DNA from: Bacteroidota bacterium | Lineage (GTDB): Bacteria; Bacteroidota; Bacteroidia; AKYH767-A; OLB10 | Assembly (NCBI GenBank): GCA_023251535.1 | Contig: JAHEYP010000019.1 | Location: 23,084-71,742 of the forward strand | Direction: 5' to 3' | DNA length: 48,659 bases | In this document: positions 31,162 to 39,099 of the stretch, one piece after another | How the letters are laid out: each line of letters starts with the position of its first letter | Numbering within the stretch: position 1 is the stretch's first letter | Notes under the pieces: generated by a model | Database searches by the model: none | Told to the model about the DNA's origin: nothing | The model's input: the letters and a program-made list of their open reading frames with translations, nothing else | Position numbers and translations under genes: made by a program

Positions 31162-34100
31162 ATGAAGAAAATACTAACATTGTTATTCACGGTAAACCTA
31201 GCCGTTAGTTCGTTGTTTGCCCAGAGCACTTCTCCTGTGCAAGCACTCTCAAATGAGAAGGAAAACACCTTTGTTTTCACCCACGCAACTATTTGGCAGG
31301 ACCCGTCGACACGACTCACCGACGCCACTTTGGTGGTCAAAAAGAACAAAATTGTAGCCGTAGGTGCTGGGGTTTCGATCCCTCCCGGAGCCATCATTAT
31401 TGACCTGAAAGGCAAAAATGTTTATCCAGCATTTATCGATTTATTTACGGGTTACGGACAACCGGAAATCAAGAAATCGGGTAACGACAACCGCGGACCT
31501 CAGTTCAATACCAATACAAAAGGTGCATATAGTTGGAATCAAGCTTTAAAGCCTGAATACAATGCGGCATCGAATTTTGTTATCGATGATAAGAAAGCTG
31601 GCGAATACCGAAGAAATGGATTTGGTTCAGTTCTTTCAATTCAACGTGATGGGATTGCTCGCGGAACAGCAGCAATGGTAACATTAACGGATCAATCGGA
31701 AGGCGATGCCATATTGAAGGCAAATGCCGCTGCAACTTATTCGTTTAGGAAAGGAAGCTCGACACAAGATTATCCGAGTTCGTTAATGGGAACAATCGCT
31801 TTATTGCGACAAACGTATATCGATGCTGAATGGTATCGTACAAGTACAGCAAAGGATTTTAATATTTCTTTAGAGAACTGGAATGCTAATAGTAAGTTAC
31901 CTCAGATATTTGAAGTCGATAATTATAAGTCTGCTTTGAGAGCTGATAAAGTTGGCGATGAATTTAATGTAAAGTACATTATCAAAGGTGGAGGCGATGA
32001 ATACAAACGTCTCGATGAAATCGCTAAAACAGGTGATGCTTTTATTATTCCTCTTAACTTCCCTGATGCTTATGATGTGTCGAATCCTTTCGATGCGATG
32101 AATATCAGTTTAGCGGAAATGAAAAATTGGGAGTTGGCTCCTTATAACACTTCAATGTTGAGTAAAGCAGGAGTTCAATTTTGTATTACCTCTGCAGGAT
32201 TAAAAGAGCCTAAGTCGTTTTTGAAGAATCTGCAAAAAGCAGTTACCTGCGGACTATCAAAAGAGAATGCATTAAAGGCATTAACCACAACTCCCGCACA
32301 GCTGATGAATGTTGCAGATCAAACAGGAAAAATTATGCCTGGAATGTTGGCTAATTTCTTTGTAAGTACTAATGATATTTTCGAGAAAGATGCTGTCATC
32401 ACTGATACGTGGATTGAAGGAAAGCAATTTGATGTGAATGTTCAAGATAGTACTGATATAAGAGGGAAATACACTCTTGTACTTGATACCTTAAAAGGAT
32501 ATACATTGCAACTAGGAGGGAAAGCAATTAATCCTGAATGTACTTTATTGAAAGATACATTAAAGATAAAGGCTGATTATGATAAAGATGTGTATCAATT
32601 TACAATCAAGATCGAACCTGTAAAAGGGAAAGGCATTTATCGTTTAAATGGACAATACAATAGCGAGGCAAGAAGATTATTCGGTAATGCTCAAACTCCG
32701 GATGGTAGTTGGGTAAATTGGACAGCAGATTATAAAGAGAATTGGGAAGAAAAGAAAGACACTTCGAAGAAGAATGATGTGGTTACTGCTCCTGGGAAAA
32801 TTTGGTATCCTTTGAATGCTTATGGCTTTGATACTTTGCCAACAGCAAAGAACGTACTAATAAAAAATGCAACGGTTTGGACCAATGAAGATGCCGGAAT
32901 TCTTTCAGAAACAGATGTGCTAATCAGCAATGGTAAAATAATCAAAGTAGGGAAAGGGATAAATCTTGCTATTTTTAAAATTAGTGATGTAGAAATTATT
33001 GATGGAACTGGCAAACATATTACTGCTGGAATTATCGATGAGCACTCGCATATAGCAATTAACGAAGGAGTAAACGAAGGAACTCAGTCGGTTACTTCAG
33101 AAGTAAGAATTGGTGATGTGCTAAATCCCGATGATGTAAATATCTACCGACAATTAGCAGGTGGTGTAACAACATCTCATTTGTTGCATGGAAGTGCGAA
33201 TGCTATTGGCGGACAAACAGCGCTGATTAAATTGAGATGGGGGAAAAGTGGAGAGCAATTGAAGTTCGAAAATGCAGATGGCTTCATCAAGTTTGCATTA
33301 GGAGAAAATGTAAAGCAAAGTAATTGGGGCGATAATAATACAACACGTTATCCTCAAACAAGGATGGGTGTTGAGCAAGTGTATATGGATGCTTTTACCA
33401 GAGCGAAGAACTATGATATGGCCAGAAAGAATGCAGCTTCGTCGAAAACTTCGGTAATGCCTCGCCGTGATCTTGAGTTAGATGCGTTAGCAGAAATCAT
33501 CAATAAGAAAAGATTTATCACTTGCCATAGTTATGAGCAAAGTGAAATTAATATGTTGATGCATGTAGCTGATAGTTTTGGATTTAGAGTAAACACCTTT
33601 ACACATATACTAGAAGGCTATAAAGTTGCTGATAAGATGAAAGCACATGGAGTAGGAGCATCTACATTTAGCGACTGGTGGGCATATAAGTACGAAGTGA
33701 TGGAAGCGATTCCTTATAACGGAAAGATCATGCACGATATGGGCTTAGTGACAGCCTTTAATAGCGATGATGCAGAGATGGCTCGTCGATTAAATCAAGA
33801 AGCAGCGAAAGCAGTTAAATACGGACATATATCAGAAGAAGAAGCATTAAAATTTGTAACACTTAATCCGGCGAAATTGCTGCATATTGACAATAGAGTA
33901 GGAAGTATTAAAGAAGGCAAAGACGCCGATATTGTAGTTTGGAATGACAATCCTTTAAGTGTATATGCGAAGCCGCTTAAAACATTTGTTGACGGGATAT
34001 GCTATTTCGATATCGACCGAGATAAACAAATTAGAGAAAGAGATAAAATTGAGCGTGCACGTTTAATCAAGAAAATGATGGATGAAAAATCATCAGGTGG

Positions 34101-34173
34101 CTCTGTTCAAAAGGCAACCTTAACAATCGACGAATTATATCACTGTAATGATAATGAAAAATCACCGAGATAA
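31162..34173 (+). CDS. Exported amidohydrolase with two tandem amidohydrolase-like domains
   Basis: 1003 residues with a signal peptide (1-20, ending L-F-A-Q). Residues ~38-430 form a first amidohydrolase-like domain in which the usual metal motif H-x-H after the F-I-D strand is replaced by L-F-T-G-Y-G (94-99), so it should not bind the catalytic metal there. Residues ~565-975 form a second domain with a complete H628-S-H630, plus a C-H-S-Y-E-Q ... T-H-I metal-ligand region near 790-815, and F-N-S-D-D-A-E carrying the late Asp. This second part should be an active periplasmic hydrolase of amide or imide bonds; substrate unknown, with isoaspartyl dipeptides or cyclic imides as candidates. It is followed after one base by a third such domain gene. 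Confidence 0.88.
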   Translation: MKKILTLLFTVNLAVSSLFAQSTSPVQALSNEKENTFVFTHATIWQDPSTRLTDATLVVKKNKIVAVGAGVSIPPGAIIIDLKGKNVYPAFIDLFTGYGQPEIKKSGNDNRGPQFNTNTKGAYSWNQALKPEYNAASNFVIDDKKAGEYRRNGFGSVLSIQRDGIARGTAAMVTLTDQSEGDAILKANAAATYSFRKGSSTQDYPSSLMGTIALLRQTYIDAEWYRTSTAKDFNISLENWNANSKLPQIFEVDNYKSALRADKVGDEFNVKYIIKGGGDEYKRLDEIAKTGDAFIIPLNFPDAYDVSNPFDAMNISLAEMKNWELAPYNTSMLSKAGVQFCITSAGLKEPKSFLKNLQKAVTCGLSKENALKALTTTPAQLMNVADQTGKIMPGMLANFFVSTNDIFEKDAVITDTWIEGKQFDVNVQDSTDIRGKYTLVLDTLKGYTLQLGGKAINPECTLLKDTLKIKADYDKDVYQFTIKIEPVKGKGIYRLNGQYNSEARRLFGNAQTPDGSWVNWTADYKENWEEKKDTSKKNDVVTAPGKIWYPLNAYGFDTLPTAKNVLIKNATVWTNEDAGILSETDVLISNGKIIKVGKGINLAIFKISDVEIIDGTGKHITAGIIDEHSHIAINEGVNEGTQSVTSEVRIGDVLNPDDVNIYRQLAGGVTTSHLLHGSANAIGGQTALIKLRWGKSGEQLKFENADGFIKFALGENVKQSNWGDNNTTRYPQTRMGVEQVYMDAFTRAKNYDMARKNAASSKTSVMPRRDLELDALAEIINKKRFITCHSYEQSEINMLMHVADSFGFRVNTFTHILEGYKVADKMKAHGVGASTFSDWWAYKYEVMEAIPYNGKIMHDMGLVTAFNSDDAEMARRLNQEAAKAVKYGHISEEEALKFVTLNPAKLLHIDNRVGSIKEGKDADIVVWNDNPLSVYAKPLKTFVDGICYFDIDRDKQIRERDKIERARLIKKMMDEKSSGGSVQKATLTIDELYHCNDNEKSPR

Positions 34174-34174
34174 T

Positions 34175-35470
34175 ATGAGAGCGATTATTAGCATTTTATG
34201 TGTTTTTATATCGGGAGTGATATATGCACAAAATCCGGCACCTGCAGATACGGCGACTAAAAGAATTCTCTTATTAGGCGGTTATGCTCATCTTGGCAAT
34301 GGCAAAGTCATTCCTCAAAGTGCTATAGGGATTGCAAATGGTAAAATTACTTTTGTAATGGATGGCAAGAATTTCAAGCCAAGCCGATTAGCTTTTGATA
34401 CTATTATTGATGTGTACGGCAAACAAGTTTATCCAGGACTTATAGCCATGAATACTTCTTTAGGCTTAAGTGAAATTGAAGCCGTGAGAGCAACAAACGA
34501 TTACAATGAAACTGGATCATTGAATGCAAGTGCAAGATCAATTATTGCTTATAATACTGATTCAAAAGTAACACCGACAGTTCGTTCGAATGGAATTCTT
34601 TTAGCGCAAATCACTCCGCGTGGAGGATTGGTCTCAGGGCAATCATCAGTTGTAGAACTCGACGGATGGAACTACGAAGATGCAGCATATAAAATGGATG
34701 AAGGTGTTTGGTTGAATTTCCCCTCCTTGCAAACAGTTAAAGCATGGTGGGTCGATTCAGAAGATGATCAGAAAAAGAGAAGTGAAAAGCAAATGGCTGA
34801 TTTAAGTGAATTGTTCTATGAAGCACAATCATATGCAGCAGGAAACAATGCCGTGTATAATCCGAATTTTGAAGCCATGAAAGGATTGTTTACAAAGACA
34901 AAAACCTTATATGTTAGATGTAATTATGTGAAAGATATTTTAGCCGCAATCGCATTTGGAAATAAATTCAAAGTTAGAATGGTTTTAGTTGGTGCACGTG
35001 ATGGATGGATGGTTACTAAGGAAATTAAAGAAAATAATATTCCTGTGATTATCATGCGTACACATGTTTTGCCAGAGCGCGATGATGACGATATCGATTT
35101 GCCATTTAAACTTCCTGTTCTTTTAGCAAAAGAAGGTATAGATGTTGCTATTACGGATGACGGATTCTGGCAAGATAGAAATGTTCCTTTTCAAGCGGGA
35201 GAAACAGTTGGGTATGGAATGGATAAAGAAGATGCGCTTAAAGCTATAACGTTAACGCCTGCCCGAATTTTAGGAATTGATGCAAGTGTAGGTTCATTAG
35301 AAACTGGAAAAGATGCAACAATAATTGTTTCGAGTGGAGATATATTAGATATGAAATCGAGTGATGTACAGATGGCATATATTAGAGGGAAAGAAATTAG
35401 TTTGGATAATGTTCAAAAGCAGCTCTACAGAAAGTATATGAAAAAATACGGACTAAAAGATGCCGAATAA
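34175..35470 (+). CDS. Exported amidohydrolase-like protein lacking the metal H-x-H motif
   Basis: 431 residues from the ATG at 34175, one base past the stop of the preceding gene; an upstream ATG at 34148 would overlap it and push the signal peptide inwards. The signal ends V-I-Y-A-Q. The protein has the amidohydrolase composite fold, with the C-terminal A-L-K-A-I-T-L-T-P-A-R-I-L-G-I-D and G-S-L-E-T-G-K-D-A-T-I-I-V segments. At the strand-1 motif it reads Y-P-G-L-I-A-M-N-T-S, without H-x-H. It is probably a non-catalytic partner or scaffold of the 1003-residue enzyme, as the two are in one operon closed by a strong terminator. Confidence 0.82.
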   Translation: MRAIISILCVFISGVIYAQNPAPADTATKRILLLGGYAHLGNGKVIPQSAIGIANGKITFVMDGKNFKPSRLAFDTIIDVYGKQVYPGLIAMNTSLGLSEIEAVRATNDYNETGSLNASARSIIAYNTDSKVTPTVRSNGILLAQITPRGGLVSGQSSVVELDGWNYEDAAYKMDEGVWLNFPSLQTVKAWWVDSEDDQKKRSEKQMADLSELFYEAQSYAAGNNAVYNPNFEAMKGLFTKTKTLYVRCNYVKDILAAIAFGNKFKVRMVLVGARDGWMVTKEIKENNIPVIIMRTHVLPERDDDDIDLPFKLPVLLAKEGIDVAITDDGFWQDRNVPFQAGETVGYGMDKEDALKAITLTPARILGIDASVGSLETGKDATIIVSSGDILDMKSSDVQMAYIRGKEISLDNVQKQLYRKYMKKYGLKDAE

Positions 35471-35472
35471 AG

Positions 35473-35507
35473 AAAAAGCCCTGAATAAAACTTCAGGGCT
35501 TTTTTTA
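35473..35507 (+). terminator. Terminator of the amidohydrolase operon
   Basis: A 12-bp perfect stem, AAAAAGCCCTGA (35473-35484) with TCAGGGCTTTTT (35493-35504), with an eight-base loop and a T-run. The stop of the convergent minus-strand gene (35505-35507) sits in the tail. Confidence 0.85.
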
Positions 35508-35792
35508 TTTCGATTTCAAATAATCTTGAAGAGCGGAGACATAATTTTCAAAAGCCGTTATTCCTTGTGGAGTAATTTTACAAGTTGTAAGCGGGTAATT
35601 ATCTCTAAAAGATTTAGCAATCGTAATATATCCTGCATCGGCTAACTTATTTAGCTGCACGCTTAAGTTTCCGGCAGTAGCATTGGTTTTGTCTTTAAGA
35701 AACCCAAATTCAGCTTCTTTGGTGCTCACTAAAAGTGAGATCACCGACAAACGCAATTGCTGATGGAGTAATGGGTCTAAATCTTTAAACAT
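35505..35792 (-). CDS. Winged-helix transcriptional regulator (HTH_34/MarR-like)
   Basis: 95 residues. A single winged helix-turn-helix domain: R-L-S-V-I-S-L-L helix, F-G-F-L-K-D-K-T-N-A-T-A-G-N-L-S-V-Q-L as the recognition region, then K-L-A-D-A-G-Y-I and the wing with T-P-Q-G-I-T-A-F-E-N-Y. There is no ligand-binding domain. It is the last gene of a three-gene operon, starting 2 bp after the membrane protein gene. Small regulators of this class in Bacteroidota commonly sit beside a membrane protein. It may act on the inverted repeat in the operon promoter (37136-37152). Confidence 0.87.
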   Translation of the reverse strand: MFKDLDPLLHQQLRLSVISLLVSTKEAEFGFLKDKTNATAGNLSVQLNKLADAGYITIAKSFRDNYPLTTCKITPQGITAFENYVSALQDYLKSK

Positions 35793-35794
35793 AT

Positions 35795-36388
35795 TTAAGC
35801 AGCGTTCAACGACTGTTGATTAGAATACTTACGTTTTAATAAATAACCCGGAATGATGTATCCACCGAGAACAGCTCCCGCTAATATTAATAGTTGAATT
35901 TCAAATGATACATTGAAAGCTATTAGGGCGGCAATCCAGTTGAGTGCTCCACCAATTCTCAAGGGATTGAATTCAATTGCACTTCCACAGGTGTACAAGA
36001 AGATTCCGTATAATACAAGGATCATTGGGTAACATGATTCTTGAAGGTGAGGCATTGAGAATAACACGATAGTAAGTGAAATTAAAAAGGCTGTTGAAAT
36101 ATGATTGATAAATTGTTCAACAAACGATTTTGCTTTCTTTCCTTTGTTTTGCTTTCTTGAATGTAAAGCAGATACTATTCCTCCAATTGGCATTAATAAC
36201 CAAACTAAAGAGGCATATTCATTGTTTAATTGAATAAGCGTATAGTTTATAATCGCTGCACTAAATACCAGCCATCCCCAAAAAAGGTACTGGAAACTAT
36301 CATCTTCAAAATCACTCTTCACTGATTGAATCATGTTTTTGATGAGACGAAGACTTTCTTCGTGAGTCATCTCTTTTGTTGCGCTCAT
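35795..36388 (-). CDS. Four- to six-helix membrane protein of a winged-helix operon
   Basis: 197 residues. A short cytoplasmic N-terminus with a helix (M-T-H-E-E-S-L-R-L-I-K-N-M-I-Q) precedes hydrophobic segments at about 33-52, 60-78, 96-112, 118-138, 146-160 and 163-182. No catalytic motif. Proteins of this pattern lie next to winged-helix regulators in Bacteroidota and might sense an envelope signal; this is inference from the pairing. It sits between the TPR protein gene (19-bp gap) and the regulator gene (2-bp gap). Confidence 0.75.
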   Translation of the reverse strand: MSATKEMTHEESLRLIKNMIQSVKSDFEDDSFQYLFWGWLVFSAAIINYTLIQLNNEYASLVWLLMPIGGIVSALHSRKQNKGKKAKSFVEQFINHISTAFLISLTIVLFSMPHLQESCYPMILVLYGIFLYTCGSAIEFNPLRIGGALNWIAALIAFNVSFEIQLLILAGAVLGGYIIPGYLLKRKYSNQQSLNAA

Positions 36389-36407
36389 TGAAAAAATATT
36401 TTAGTGG

Positions 36408-37106
36408 TTATTTTAATTTCTTAGCTTTTTCAAGAATGCTCTTTGCACGTTCTTCGCCCCAATGTGGAAGTAATGGATCACTGTATTTGAAAGTCTTGAA
36501 TTTTTCTACTGCCTTCGTTAAATTTTCTACTGCAACTTTTTTTCCGCCACCATATTCTTCAGGTGTATACATTGCCGATTCTCCGAGTTCTAGATATACA
36601 CGAGGATTTTCAGGATTTAGTTTTTTAGCTTCTGCATATAACATCGAAGATTGTGGTCCTAATGTCCTGCCCAATTCCGGATTTGATCCTATTTTCATTC
36701 CTAGTATCATTCCTTTCAATAAAACAGATTCAGATTCTTTTGGTTGAAGTCTAATTGCACGATCAGCATACATAAGTGCACGATCGTACCACTTTTCTTG
36801 ATTTGCTGAATCTATATAAATGAAAGTTGTTAGCGCAAGGTGAAAGGCTGCATAATATTGACTTGTCCAATAATTGGTATCCTTGGTAGCAATTTGCTCA
36901 AATCCTCGGTAAAGTTGACATTTAACTTTCGGATTACTGCAAGTATCCCATGTAGCTAAATAGCGTTTCAAGAAGCGATCACCTTTTTCGCGTTCTGTCA
37001 AAGGCTTTGGTTTGGAAATTGGAGCTCTACGAGCATCGGTTGAATCTTGTGCAATTGCTTGGCCGGTGCCAATAAGCAACATTAATGCGATTAAATATTT
37101 GTTCAT
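36408..37106 (-). CDS. Exported TPR protein
   Basis: 232 residues with a signal peptide (1-19, ending Q-A-I-A-Q). The mature protein has TPR-like helices: A-L-M-Y-A-D-R-A-I-R-L-Q-P-K-E-S-E, Y-A-E-A-K-K-L-N-P-E-N-P-R-V-Y-L-E-L-G and A-V-E-N-L-T-K-A-V-E-K-F. It is periplasmic and probably a protein-protein adaptor. It is the first gene of the operon with the membrane and winged-helix proteins, read from a -7 box at 37124-37131. No specific function is recognised. Confidence 0.8.
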   Translation of the reverse strand: MNKYLIALMLLIGTGQAIAQDSTDARRAPISKPKPLTEREKGDRFLKRYLATWDTCSNPKVKCQLYRGFEQIATKDTNYWTSQYYAAFHLALTTFIYIDSANQEKWYDRALMYADRAIRLQPKESESVLLKGMILGMKIGSNPELGRTLGPQSSMLYAEAKKLNPENPRVYLELGESAMYTPEEYGGGKKVAVENLTKAVEKFKTFKYSDPLLPHWGEERAKSILEKAKKLK

Positions 37107-37123
37107 AGTGTTTTAATTTTTGA

Positions 37124-37152
37124 CAAATGTAAAGTAGTTTATATTGTAAACT
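37124..37152 (-). promoter_or_regulatory. -7 box and operator-like inverted repeat upstream of the TPR/winged-helix operon
   Basis: On the minus strand TACATTTG (37131 to 37124) matches TAnnTTTG exactly, 17 nt before the ATG at 37106. Just upstream is AGTTTA-N5-TAAACT (37136-37152), a perfect 6-bp inverted repeat placed in the promoter spacer, where a bound repressor would block transcription. The operon encodes a winged-helix protein, the natural candidate to bind it. Confidence 0.5.
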
Positions 37153-37222
37153 AAAATAAAAGTTTCAATTAAATCACAATAGGCTGATTTTCAATAAGAA
37201 AAAATTGAAAGGTGGGAGCTCT

Positions 37223-38179
37223 TTATTTCTTAAAAAGGTCCTCAACCCAGGTTTTTCCCCATTCTTCGATCTCCGTTTCAGACCAGATTTCAGGATAAAA
37301 AATACGCTTTTGGAAACGTGGAGGCAGGTATTTCTGCCAATTGGTGCCTCCAGTAGCAGCAATATCTTCTGGGTTTTTGTGTAAATATCGAACAGCCGAT
37401 TTATAATGAGAAAGCGGCCAATTGATGTTAACGTTAACGTCGAGTTGTTTTAATGCAAGAATCAATTCAGGTTTTTGTTGTTCTTCTTTCGACAAAGTAT
37501 TGTAGAGGGTCCAAACATTAGACGAAACTTTATTCTCTGCAAGTTCAGTTAGCTCTTTCGAGTATTTTTCTTCAAACTGAATTAGCGTTAATGTTTTCTT
37601 TCCTGTTGCAAGTTCCGTAGCTCCTGCTTTCCAATAAATATGCTCAAACATTTCTTTTACTGAAGCATTTGCAGCATTCATTTTCTCTCTGAAATCCTTT
37701 GATACTAGGCGTTGGAATTCAGTAGCGTAAATTTCAATTGCACGATATTGCGCCGATTGAAATCCTGATGCAGGAAGAAGACTCATCCTGAATTTTTGAA
37801 ATTGCTCAGGCTCCATTCCGTCAACCATAATAGAGAACGAATCTGTTAAAGCCACAAAGTATCTATTGATGCGCTGAAGTCGCTTCGTTAAAAAATCTCC
37901 TGTTAACTTTTCTTGAAGTGCAATCTGCTTGAACTCATGAATCGAAAGCTTGAAATATAATTCGGTAATCTGATGATACATGATAAACACTTCTTCATCA
38001 GGAAATTTCGTTTTCGGCGATTGAAGACTTAAAAGGGTGTCTAAATGGATATAATCCCAGTATGTTAAATAATCAGCGTAAAGCAATCCATCGAGATAAG
38101 AACTTAGGTCTTGTCCCATGGCATTGAACTTCTCTTCTAGCTGTTTTATTCTCGAAACAATATTCTCAGGTAGGCTCAT
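37223..38179 (-). CDS. Tryptophan 2,3-dioxygenase
   Basis: 318 residues. TDO-family haem dioxygenase that opens the indole ring of tryptophan to N-formylkynurenine, the first step of the kynurenine path. Signature points are F-I-M-Y-H-Q-I-T-E-L (H69, distal-side His), F-R-M-S-L-L-P-A-S-G-F-Q-S (130-142), N-W-P-L-S-H-Y-K-S-A-V (H258, expected haem-iron ligand) and A-T-G-G-T (275-279). The region around the haem ligand is more divergent than in proteobacterial TDO, so a related indole substrate is possible. The ATG at 38179 sits only 4 nt after a -7 promoter box, suggesting a nearly leaderless mRNA. Other kynurenine-path genes are not adjacent. Confidence 0.88.
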   Translation of the reverse strand: MSLPENIVSRIKQLEEKFNAMGQDLSSYLDGLLYADYLTYWDYIHLDTLLSLQSPKTKFPDEEVFIMYHQITELYFKLSIHEFKQIALQEKLTGDFLTKRLQRINRYFVALTDSFSIMVDGMEPEQFQKFRMSLLPASGFQSAQYRAIEIYATEFQRLVSKDFREKMNAANASVKEMFEHIYWKAGATELATGKKTLTLIQFEEKYSKELTELAENKVSSNVWTLYNTLSKEEQQKPELILALKQLDVNVNINWPLSHYKSAVRYLHKNPEDIAATGGTNWQKYLPPRFQKRIFYPEIWSETEIEEWGKTWVEDLFKK

Positions 38180-38183
38180 TTGC

Positions 38184-38191
38184 CAAAAATA
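38184..38191 (-). promoter_or_regulatory. -7 box abutting the tryptophan dioxygenase start
   Basis: On the minus strand it reads TATTTTTG, an exact TAnnTTTG match, with TTG 22 nt upstream. Only four bases separate it from the ATG at 38179, so the transcript would start within one or two bases of the start codon. Confidence 0.5.
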
Positions 38192-38234
38192 GCACTTCCC
38201 GCTTAAAATCGGACAATTTGAGGAATATCAGCAA

Positions 38235-38260
38235 CAAAAAAGGCCGGAAATCTCCCGGCC
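38235..38260 (-). terminator. Terminator of the YugP-type peptidase gene
   Basis: GGCCGG (38242-38247) pairs with CCGGCC (38255-38260) with a seven-base loop. On the minus strand it is followed by TTTTTTGTTGC. It lies 23 bp past the stop at 38283. Confidence 0.8.
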
Positions 38261-38282
38261 CTATACTTTAAATCGTTCTCGT

Positions 38283-38963
38283 TTAGTCGCGACGACCCAT
38301 GTAAATCATCACATAATACATCAATGTTGCAATTGCTGAAAGTGCAGCCACTACGTAGGTCATTGCAGCCCACCACAATGCATCTTTTGATTGTGCATGC
38401 TCTTGTGGAGTTGAAACTCCTGATGTTTCTAACCAAGCCAAGGCTCTGTTGCTAGCATCAAACTCAACTGGAAGAGTAATCAAGCTGAATAGGGTTGTCA
38501 TTGCAAATAAGGCAATTCCGAATAATAATAGCCCCGGAAAAGTGTTCACCATCATAATTCCCGCTAATAATACCCAATGCATCCACCCTGAAGCAATATT
38601 CACGATAGGCACTAAAGCCGATCGCACTTGAAGCATTGAATAGGCTTTTGCATGTTGAACGGCATGTCCGCATTCGTGGGCAGCTACTGCAGAAGCAGCG
38701 GCATTTCTTCCGTAGAATACATCATGACTTAAATTAACCGTTTTGTCTAAAGGATTATAGTGATCGGTTAATCTGCCTTCTACTGAGATAACTTTTACAT
38801 CCTGAATACCATTATCGCGCAGCATTCGCATAGCGATATCTTGTCCGGTTAATCCAGAGCTAATAGGAGTTTGAGAATACTCTTCAAATTTTCTCTTCAA
38901 CTTATTACTAACCATCCATCCGATGATCATAAATACGATGGAGATGAAATAAATACCTAACAT
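38283..38963 (-). CDS. YugP-type zinc metallopeptidase, membrane-bound
   Basis: 226 residues. N-terminal membrane helix (~2-19), cytoplasm- or membrane-facing catalytic region with H-E-C-G-H (H96, E97, H100), then two or three more membrane helices, with the late E-F-D-A-S-N-R-A segment typical of PF04298 near 170. The family is conserved in many bacteria and its substrates are unknown. It is a single gene with a good terminator, and a 35-bp palindrome lies upstream at 39006-39040. Confidence 0.92.
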   Translation of the reverse strand: MLGIYFISIVFMIIGWMVSNKLKRKFEEYSQTPISSGLTGQDIAMRMLRDNGIQDVKVISVEGRLTDHYNPLDKTVNLSHDVFYGRNAAASAVAAHECGHAVQHAKAYSMLQVRSALVPIVNIASGWMHWVLLAGIMMVNTFPGLLLFGIALFAMTTLFSLITLPVEFDASNRALAWLETSGVSTPQEHAQSKDALWWAAMTYVVAALSAIATLMYYVMIYMGRRD

Positions 38964-39005
38964 ATCTTTTTTACGTTTTTAGTTTAACAATTGAAATACT
39001 CTACA

Positions 39006-39040
39006 GTTTCGAACGTATTGAAATCAAATACGATCGAAAC
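39006..39040. promoter_or_regulatory. 35-bp inverted repeat between yugP-type and ABC exporter genes
   Basis: GTTTCGA-A-CGTATT (39006-39019) is complementary to AATACG-A-TCGAAAC (39027-39040), 13 of 14 positions, around a 7-base centre. There is no T-run on either side, so it is not a simple terminator. It is 43 bp upstream of the YugP-type gene start and 60 bp past the exporter operon end. It could be an operator, a factor-dependent terminator, or an RNA processing stem. Confidence 0.5.
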
Positions 39041-39099
39041 GCAAAAATATTGTCAAACACAACGCCAAAGTCGGAAAATCTGACAAACCGTCATTTTTT

